This document shows, one piece after another, positions 25,001-28,784 of a stretch of 28,784 nucleotides of DNA. The DNA lies in contig JAVBMJ010000064.1 of assembly GCA_031552535.1 (NCBI GenBank), positions 1-28,784 of the forward strand. Reading direction: 5' to 3'. Position 1 is the stretch's first letter. Every line of letters starts with the position of its first letter. The position numbers were made by a program, and so were the translations under genes. The notes beneath the pieces were generated by a model. The model saw nothing but the letters and a program-made list of their open reading frames with translations, made no database searches and was not told where the DNA came from. The DNA is from JAVBMJ01 sp031552535 (GTDB lineage Bacteria; Bacteroidota; Bacteroidia; Bacteroidales; Rikenellaceae).

Positions 25001-25213
25001 ATCATGATGACTTCGCTCACATCGGCGCTGGCTCTGATCCCGTTGGCCGTAAACGGCGATGTGGCGGGTAACGAAATACAGAGCCCGATGGCGGTGGTGA
25101 TACTCGGAGGATTGATAAGTTCCACGTTGTTGAACGTCTTTGTGCTGCCGTCGGTCTATCTGGTGATCAGCACCCGCAAACGCCGCAGGAAGGGAACGAA
25201 ACACGAAAAATAG
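22100..25213 (+). CDS. CusA/CzcA-family heavy-metal RND efflux pump
   Basis: 1037 residues, the normal size for an HME-RND pump. It has an N-terminal helix (12-31), a large periplasmic loop, helices 2-6 from about 343, a second periplasmic loop and C-terminal helices. The helix-4 signature GGMAIAIGSLVDDAIIDVEN (393-412) carries the proton-relay acidic residues Asp404, Asp405, Asp409 and Glu411. It is closer to the AIAIG/VD form of Cu/Ag pumps than to the DFG form of the Co/Zn/Cd group. Substrate is uncertain. It drives metal-ion export across the envelope with the adaptor and the outer-membrane factor encoded on either side; the next gene begins 8 bp after its stop. Confidence 0.93.
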   Translation: MLNKIISYSLQNRLFVVVTAALLAAAGCYIASRMEVDVFPDLNAPTVVVMTEAQGMATEDVERLVTFPVETALNGASGVRRVRSASSTGFSVIWIEFDWNTDIYIARQIVSEKLSAIGDQLPAGVGQPTLGPQSSILGEMMIVGLTADSTSLEDLRTLADRTMRPRLLATGGVAQVAVIGGEIKEYQVLLSTRRMKQLGVSLDEVMAATRDMNRNSSGGVLYEYGNEYIVRGVVSVADVEALALSVIKMDGGRPVTLGDVAEIRAGSRSPRLGAASVEGHSGVLITITKQPGAGTIDLTGRIDRVLEELDRDLPQDVKVSTNIFRQSDFIDASIRNIRQALFEGGIFVVLILALFLMNGRVTVISLTALPLSLLMSVMVLELLGMTINTMSLGGMAIAIGSLVDDAIIDVENVLKRLKENHRRPPGKRDNVLNVIYDASREIRSSIVQATMITIVAFIPLFFLSGMEGRMLRPLGVAFIVSLFSSLIVAVTLTPVMCSYMVTGEKQLAGRAREPWLSRVLGNYYRRALAWVLRRPRVVIMSALALFAGAIAVFATLGSNFLPPFNEGSLTVGVATMPGISLDESDNIGRSVERILMEVPEITTVARKTGRAELDEHALGVNASELEAPFTLDERSREEFLADVRERLSVLGGVAVEVGQPISHRIDAMLSGTKANIAIKLFGTDLRRMYSLGQQIRSAVADVEGLADLNLEQLVESPQLQIVPRREVMARYGITMPEFMEFIEIALGGEPVSQVYDGTTPFDLVVKAADAERNSAEEMGNLLIDTGTGVKVPLGEVARIVSTAGPNAVNHENIKRKIVVSANVTGGDLSGAVKQIRERIESKVTLPEGYHIEYGGQFESQQAASRTLSLVSVAALLVIFMLLFQEFRNARLSSMVMLGLPLAMVGGVAAIWITSGIISIPATIGFISLLGIAVRNGILLVSRYEHLRCDGLSAAACVVRGSADRLNPIMMTSLTSALALIPLAVNGDVAGNEIQSPMAVVILGGLISSTLLNVFVLPSVYLVISTRKRRRKGTKHEK

Positions 25214-25221
25214 TACAGGTT

Positions 25222-26394
25222 ATGAAGAAGATAATTATCATATGCCTCCTGCTTTCGCCCGTTGCGGCGTTGGGGCAGGGAGGCGTTCCTGCGGTGCTCG
25301 ATGCGGTGCGGGAAAACAATCCCGTGCTGAAGGCGGCACGCAGCAGGGCCGAAGCCCAGGGATGGGGAGCACGGGTGGGTAACAGCCTGCCCGATCCGTC
25401 GGTGACGTACGACTACCTTTGGGGCAGTCCGGCGGAAGTTGGCAAAAGCGGGGAGCTTAACGTGGTACAGGCATTCGACTTCCCTACACTTTATGCAGAT
25501 CGCGGCAAGCGTGCCGGAGCGCTCGACAAGATGTATCGCAGCCAATACGACGTGCTGGAACGCGACGTGTTGCTCGAAGCGACGGAAGTCTGCATCGGAA
25601 TTATAGCCATGAGGCAAAAGGCTGCGATTGCGGATGCACGGCTTGAAAATGCGCGTATGCTCGAAAAACTGTATGACAAACGCAGTGCCGCGGGTGACGC
25701 CGGGGCGATAGAGCTGGGCCGGCTGGCGATAGAAATTACGACGGCCATAAACGATAGCCGCCAGACGGAGATGGAGCTGACAGCCTTTGAAAGCCGATTG
25801 CGCAAGTTGGCTGGTGGCGGGGCTGTCGAATTTGCCGGTACGGCGTTCGGTCCCCTGCCCTCGCTTCCCGACACGGCGGCCATTATGTCAGCCATAACGG
25901 AATGCAGCTCGATGCGCCCGGCACAATATGGCTACGAGGCGGCGGTGCACGAAGTCAGGGTGGCCCGTGGAGGGTCGTTGCCGCGTTTCGAAGTGGGTTA
26001 TCGGCGTGAATTTTCCCTCGGTGAACATTTCGACGGGATCAAGATGGGAATTTCGGTGCCCATGTTCGGCAATCGCAATAATGTTAAGCGGGCCAATGCC
26101 GAAAAGCAGGCGGCTTTGTATGAAACGTCGGCGGTGGAAGACGGCCTGGAGGCCGGGCTGAGGGAATTGTTGATACGTGCCGCATCTTTGAAAGAGTCTC
26201 TCGACAACTACGGGACCCTGCCGCCTACCGGCCAACAGAGCAAATTGCTCTACACGGCTATGGCCGCGGGACACATCAATTTTTTGCAATATTGTACCGA
26301 AATGTCGGCGCTGTACCAGGTCGAAGAGGCCATAGTAGATGCTACGGGAGAGTATCTTACTGTCTGCGCCCGGATCGAACGCATGGTTTATTAA
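25222..26394 (+). CDS. TolC/CusC-like outer-membrane efflux protein
   Basis: 390 residues with a signal peptide (MKKIIIICLLLSPVAALGQG) and two OEP-type coiled-coil repeats, about 25-190 and 210-388. The typical opening is 'AVRENNPVLKAARSRAEAQGWGA', with a 'PDPSVTYDY' segment. There is no lipobox, unlike many CusC proteins, and the chain is slightly short for the family. As the last gene of the operon it supplies the exit duct for the RND pump. Its TAA stop codon is at the same time the target triplet bordering a MITE terminus at 26395. Confidence 0.88.
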   Translation: MKKIIIICLLLSPVAALGQGGVPAVLDAVRENNPVLKAARSRAEAQGWGARVGNSLPDPSVTYDYLWGSPAEVGKSGELNVVQAFDFPTLYADRGKRAGALDKMYRSQYDVLERDVLLEATEVCIGIIAMRQKAAIADARLENARMLEKLYDKRSAAGDAGAIELGRLAIEITTAINDSRQTEMELTAFESRLRKLAGGGAVEFAGTAFGPLPSLPDTAAIMSAITECSSMRPAQYGYEAAVHEVRVARGGSLPRFEVGYRREFSLGEHFDGIKMGISVPMFGNRNNVKRANAEKQAALYETSAVEDGLEAGLRELLIRAASLKESLDNYGTLPPTGQQSKLLYTAMAAGHINFLQYCTEMSALYQVEEAIVDATGEYLTVCARIERMVY

Positions 26395-26426
26395 GAAACT
26401 GTTTAAATCTCCTATTGAAAGTATTA
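26395..26426. repeat. MITE end remnant abutting the efflux gene stop codon
   Basis: TAA (26392-26394, the stop codon) is followed by GAAACTGTTTAAATCTCCTA, the same terminus as other elements here. After about 32 bases it meets TAA and the next element at 26430. It is probably what remains of an element into which the next one inserted. Confidence 0.5.
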
Positions 26427-26429
26427 TAA

Positions 26430-26589
26430 GAGTCTGTCTGATTTTTCTGAAGAAAATAGTTGCGAATTATTTTCAGGGCTATTTTACGCAAAAATCGAGG
26501 CGCATAGTGGTGCTATGGGACAAGATTTTCGAGAAAAAGAGGCCAAAAAGAAACGATAAATAGTTTCCTGAGGAAATTCAGACAGACTC
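26430..26589. mobile_element. 160-bp MITE with GAGTCTGTCTGA termini and TAA flanks
   Basis: The left end GAGTCTGTCTGA (26430-26441) is an exact inverted match to TCAGACAGACTC (26578-26589). Similarity continues imperfectly about 20 bases inward. TAA flanks both ends (26427-26429 and 26590-26592), as expected for a 3-bp TNA target duplication of IS5/IS1031-like transposases. The interior has GAGGCGCATAGTGGTGCTATG, a short CATAG/CTATG hairpin shared with the copies at 377, 19830 and 26758. There is no coding capacity, so it must be moved in trans. Confidence 0.7.
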
Positions 26590-26592
26590 TAA

Positions 26593-26754
26593 TAAACTGT
26601 TTAAAAATATTACCGAAATTATTTTTCACATATTCCCGGTAGTGTTTTTCGCCAGTATGAAGCTGCATATCGCGGAGATATGGAGCGGATATTGGCGGGA
26701 AAGAATAACGGGAAGAGGTGGAAAAGAACGAGAGAAATATTTTTAAACAGTTTC
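26593..26754. mobile_element. 162-bp MITE with AAACTGTTTAAAAATAT termini, copy 1
   Basis: AAACTGTTTAAAAATAT (26594-26610) and its exact reverse complement (26737-26753) bound the element, with TAA at 26590-26592 and 26755-26757. It is about 88% identical by eye to the reverse complement of 28246-28405. The interior folds on itself: CGCCAG...TTGGCG arms and a CATATC/GATATG apical hairpin. It shares its left TAA with the right end of the preceding element. Confidence 0.75.
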
Positions 26755-26757
26755 TAA

Positions 26758-26860
26758 GTTCTTCCGGGCCGTTTTTCGCGTGAAGATTTCGTTACATGGA
26801 ACACCGCTATGCGCCTCTATTTTCACGCAAAATCATCACCGGAATATACTTAATTTTTTC
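26758..26860 (-). repeat. MITE-like intergenic repeat core, copy in reverse orientation
   Basis: Read on the minus strand it has GATTTTGCGTGAAAATAGAG, then GCGCATAGCGGTGTTCC, ATGTAACGAAATCTTCACGC and CCGGAAGAACTTA. These run in parallel with copy A at about 410-495. CGTGAAAAT and ATCTTCACG pair as arms around the core. It directly abuts the TAA of the previous element. Confidence 0.55.
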
Positions 26861-26867
26861 CATAGGA

Positions 26868-26910
26868 AAATTAAACTACCTTCGGCTTTTAGTCGAAGGT
26901 AGTTTAATTT
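26868..26910. terminator. 17-bp perfect-stem hairpin (bidirectional terminator candidate)
   Basis: AAATTAAACTACCTTCG (26868-26884) pairs exactly with CGAAGGTAGTTTAATTT (26894-26910) around a 9-base loop. The AT-rich outer stem gives T-rich 3' arms on both strands. It may end plus-strand transcripts of the efflux operon after the repeat cluster. Confidence 0.6.
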
Positions 26911-26947
26911 CGTGGCAAACACAAATATATACAACCGTATCCACTTA

Positions 26948-26961
26948 ATTGGGTGACCAAT
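26948..26961. promoter_or_regulatory. Orphan operator-like palindrome ATTGGGTGACCAAT
   Basis: It differs from ATTGGTnnACCAAT at one arm base. A -7-like TATATTTG lies on the minus strand at 26922-26929, pointing toward the repeat cluster, where no gene remains. It may be a leftover control region or a chance match. Confidence 0.4.
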
Positions 26962-27049
26962 AGCACTTCATTCGCAATATTTCCAGGCAAATCCCAATCC
27001 CGGGTAAAGAAACAGATTGCTGTTACCGGATTTAAAAAATTGGTGTCGA

Positions 27050-27081
27050 TTTGGTATTGTGAAAAAAGTTTTATAACTTTC
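27050..27081 (+). promoter_or_regulatory. Bacteroidetes promoter for the DksA/TraR-like gene
   Basis: TTTG (27050-27053) and TAACTTTC (27074-27081, one base off TAnnTTTG) are separated by 20 bp, the usual spacing. A start near 27088 gives a leader of about 93 bases. The rest of 26962-27180 shows no gene. Confidence 0.65.
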
Positions 27082-27180
27082 ACCTATTGAATATATATGA
27101 TTCGGGGTTATTTACATAAGAAATTATATTAGGAATATCAACAAGGTGCCTCCTGAAGGCATAAGGCAAAACATTTAGCC

Positions 27181-27567
27181 ATGGCAGAAATTGAAAAAAC
27201 GCGCTATTCGGACATTGATCTGGCTGAGTTCAAAGCGATAATATTGGATAAACTTGAAAAGGCGAAGGCCGATTACGAGCTCTTGCGTGCCACCATCACG
27301 CACACTTCGAGTAATGACACCGAGGATACCTCTCCTACGTTTAAAGTTCTGGAGGAAGGGGCAGCCACGTTGTCGAAGGAGGAGAGCGGCCGTCTGGCTC
27401 AACGTCAGCTGAAATTCATTCAACATCTCGAAGCAGCGCTGGTCAGGATAGAGAACAAGACTTACGGGATTTGCCGTGAGACAGGGAAACTGATCCCTAA
27501 AGAGCGTCTGAAGATTGTTCCTCATGCCACTTTATGCATCGAGGTCAAGGAGAACGAAAAGAAGTAG
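27181..27567 (+). CDS. DksA/TraR-family protein with incomplete zinc finger
   Basis: 128 residues: an N-terminal helical coiled-coil part (about 10-95) and a C-terminal finger-like end. The finger motif 'YGICRETGKLIPKERLKIVPHATLC' retains only Cys98 and Cys119. The second position of the first CxxC is Thr101 and the first of the second pair is Ala116. Such Cys-poor forms are common in Bacteroidetes, as I recall. The family binds RNA polymerase in the secondary channel and modulates rRNA and stress promoters with ppGpp. Whether this member does so without metal is not known. It has its own promoter. Confidence 0.85.
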   Translation: MAEIEKTRYSDIDLAEFKAIILDKLEKAKADYELLRATITHTSSNDTEDTSPTFKVLEEGAATLSKEESGRLAQRQLKFIQHLEAALVRIENKTYGICRETGKLIPKERLKIVPHATLCIEVKENEKK

Positions 27568-27576
27568 TCGTTCCTC

Positions 27577-27594
27577 GCATGCGGGCCCGCATGC
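27577..27594. other. 18-bp perfect palindrome GCATGCGGGCCCGCATGC
   Basis: It starts 10 bp after the DksA-like stop codon. As RNA it can form a 7-bp stem with a GGCC loop, but no T-run follows. A terminator-like end, protein-binding site or recombination site are possible. The remaining 27595-27724 shows no other clear element. Confidence 0.4.
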
Positions 27595-27724
27595 AGCGTT
27601 GTGTCCCGGTTCCGGAGTGCGGTTTGGGTCGTGTATACCTCAGCCGCAGTGGAATCGCAACAGGGCTGTGTGCGGGTGTGTTTTTGAATGTTGGATGCGG
27701 CAGCGCTATCAGATGTAATCACAT

Positions 27725-28204
27725 ATGAACGAATCTGTTACCATATACACTGATGGGTCGGCACTGGGTAATCCGGGCAAAGGAGGGTATGGCGTGGTGA
27801 TGCTTGCTCCTCCATCCCACCGCAAGGAACTTAGCGCCGGTTACCGTCTTACGACCAATAATCGCATGGAATTGCTTGCGGTTATTGTTGCCTTGGAGGC
27901 GTTGAAACGCGACGGATGCGAAGTGACTGTTTATAGCGATTCCCAATATGTGGTCAATGCCGTGGATAAGGGATGGGTCTTTTCGTGGGAACGGGCCGGT
28001 TTTGCCAAGAAGAAGAACCCCGATTTGTGGCGTCGCTTCCTGAAAGTCTACCGGCGTCACAGAGTTCGTTTCATATGGGTGAAAGGGCATGCCAACGTTC
28101 CGGAGAACGAACGTTGCGACCGGCTGGCAGTCGCGGCGGCAAATGGCATACAACTATCTGAAGACAAGGGATATGCTCCGGATAATGGAGATACGCTTTT
28201 GTAG
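27725..28204 (+). CDS. rnhA: Ribonuclease HI
   Basis: 159 residues. The four acidic catalytic residues are visible: Asp10 (YTDGSALGNPG), Glu49 (TNNRMELLA), Asp72 (YSDSQYV) and Asp132 (ERCDRLA). The assisting His122 is in KGHANVPENE. The basic protrusion segment (WERAGFAKKKNPDLWRR, 88-104) is the handle found in the E. coli-type enzyme. It cleaves RNA in RNA-DNA hybrids in the cytoplasm. The start ATG at 27725 gives the conserved N-terminus directly. Confidence 0.95.
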   Translation: MNESVTIYTDGSALGNPGKGGYGVVMLAPPSHRKELSAGYRLTTNNRMELLAVIVALEALKRDGCEVTVYSDSQYVVNAVDKGWVFSWERAGFAKKKNPDLWRRFLKVYRRHRVRFIWVKGHANVPENERCDRLAVAAANGIQLSEDKGYAPDNGDTLL

Positions 28205-28245
28205 CAGTGGGTCGGGTCGTGCCGAGGGGGACGATCCGGATTTAA

Positions 28246-28405
28246 GAAACTGTTTAAAAATATTTCTCTCATTCTTTTCCATCTCTTCCCGTTATTCTTT
28301 TCCGCCGGTCTTTGCTCCATATTCCCGATATGCAGCTTGATCCCGGCGAAAAACACTACCGAAAATATGTGAAAAATAATTTCGGTAATATTTTTAAACA
28401 GTAAG
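28246..28405. mobile_element. 160-bp MITE with GAAACTGTTTAAAAATAT terminus, copy 2 (inverted)
   Basis: TAA (28243-28245) precedes GAAACTGTTTAAAAATAT. The other end is ATATTTTTAAACAGTAAG, then TAA (28406-28408). It is the reverse-complement relative of 26593-26754. The last four terminal bases are degraded (TAAG instead of TTTC). The hairpin arms here read CGCCGG...CCGGCG where the other copy has CGCCAG...TTGGCG. Confidence 0.72.
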
Positions 28406-28621
28406 TAATGTGAAATAATTATTGCGATATTATTTGAGAATTATTTCGAGATGGATTTTGATTTTTGAAAAAGGAGCTTGGCGGGCCAGGTGACTGATGA
28501 AAAAACCAAAATACACTCGAAAGAATCTCAAAAAATATTGATAAAACAAAAAATCATAGCCCCTGGAATATCCCAATAATTGTGGTAATGTGGCTAAAAA
28601 CAGCTGATTTTCATTTCTCGT

Positions 28622-28664
28622 AAAACCTACTCTGCGCCCTCCCACGGTGCTCGGAGTAGGTTTT
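28622..28664. terminator. Hairpin with 11-bp perfect outer stem
   Basis: AAAACCTACTC (28622-28632) pairs with GAGTAGGTTTT (28654-28664). An inner GCGCC/GGTGC stem can also form. The 3' arm ends in TTTT on the plus strand and, read the other way, on the minus strand. No gene is identified between 28409 and the window end; the stretch 28409-28620 is AT-rich with no supported feature. Confidence 0.5.
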
Positions 28665-28784
28665 GCGCTGTTTTGTTAATGAATTTTACAGAGTTTAATG
28701 AAATAGGTTTCATCGAACTGTCTATAATAGGCGTATGTCCAGATAATTACAGCTATTTCATCAGCTGTTTTTGACCATTATACC

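Noticed and set aside
26339..26563. 74-codon ORF across the end of the efflux gene and the MITE
   Set aside because: It runs through two mobile elements in a frame unrelated to any protein. It is produced by the repeats.
27595..27724. Possible tRNA or small RNA gene between the DksA-like gene and rnhA
   Set aside because: No cloverleaf with a T-loop GTTCnAnnC and acceptor pairing could be found by eye.
28057..28356. Minus-strand ORF overlapping rnhA and the MITE
   Set aside because: Antisense to the RNase HI gene and running into repeat sequence. No protein features.
28679..28774. 31-codon ORF (MNFTEFNEIG...) near the right edge
   Set aside because: Too short, no recognisable family, follows a terminator-like hairpin. 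I considered the start of an IS gene but could not support it.
1..28784. CRISPR array, prophage or integrase attachment site
   Set aside because: No regularly spaced direct repeats, no phage genes and no integrase are visible. The repeats seen are inverted, dispersed and intergenic.

Overview
The window looks like a chromosomal segment of a gut-type Bacteroidales. GC-rich genes sit among AT-rich spacers. There is a SusC/SusD pair, Bacteroidetes-style promoter elements (TAnnTTTG at -7, TTTG near -33) and few classical Shine-Dalgarno sites. A Rikenellaceae/Alistipes-like host is my best guess, but no rRNA or marker gene here proves it.

Left edge (1-815): the 3' end of an IS transposase gene, then a frameshifted remnant of a LruC-type (DUF4842) surface protein, then two intergenic repeat elements. 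No intact gene is visible from 384 to 815.

Centre (816-19473): a nearly complete alginate utilisation locus. Minus-strand order from its promoter is susC, susD, an IPT/TIG lipoprotein in the surface-glycan-binding position, a small IPT lipoprotein, PL6 lyase, PL6 lyase, PL17 oligoalginate lyase, kdgF, an MFS uronate transporter, an SDR (4-deoxy-5-hexoseulose uronate reductase), a terminator, then a D-2-hydroxyacid dehydrogenase. Beyond it lie a secreted esterase (minus) and a divergent jelly-roll lyase-like lipoprotein (plus). The inferred flow is: surface binding and cutting, TonB-dependent import, periplasmic cutting by PL6 and PL17 to unsaturated monomers, passage to the cytoplasm, linearisation by KdgF, and reduction to 2-keto-3-deoxygluconate (KDG). 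KDG kinase, KDPG aldolase and a regulator are not in the window. The same palindrome, ATTGGTnnACCAAT, lies at both divergent control regions of the locus. This suggests one unlinked GntR-type (UxuR/FadR-like) regulator.

Right of the locus (20182-26394, plus strand): a heavy-metal efflux operon with a His/Cys-rich DUF6769-like exported protein, a His-rich adaptor lipoprotein, a CusA/CzcA-type RND pump and an outer-membrane factor. Then come a DksA/TraR-like protein (27181-27567) and ribonuclease HI (27725-28204).

The spacers hold a set of short mobile-looking elements. At least three are about 160 bp, have terminal inverted repeats starting GAAACTGTTTAAA or GAGTCTGTCTGA, and are flanked by TAA on both sides, as expected for MITEs moved by an IS5/IS1031-like transposase. 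Two near-identical copies (26593-26754 and 28246-28405, opposite orientation) fold as long hairpins with one compensatory base-pair change. Related core hairpins recur at 377-500, near 19830-19960 and at 26758-26860, with a possible remnant in the susC leader. These repeats and the shared operator are the least expected features of the window.
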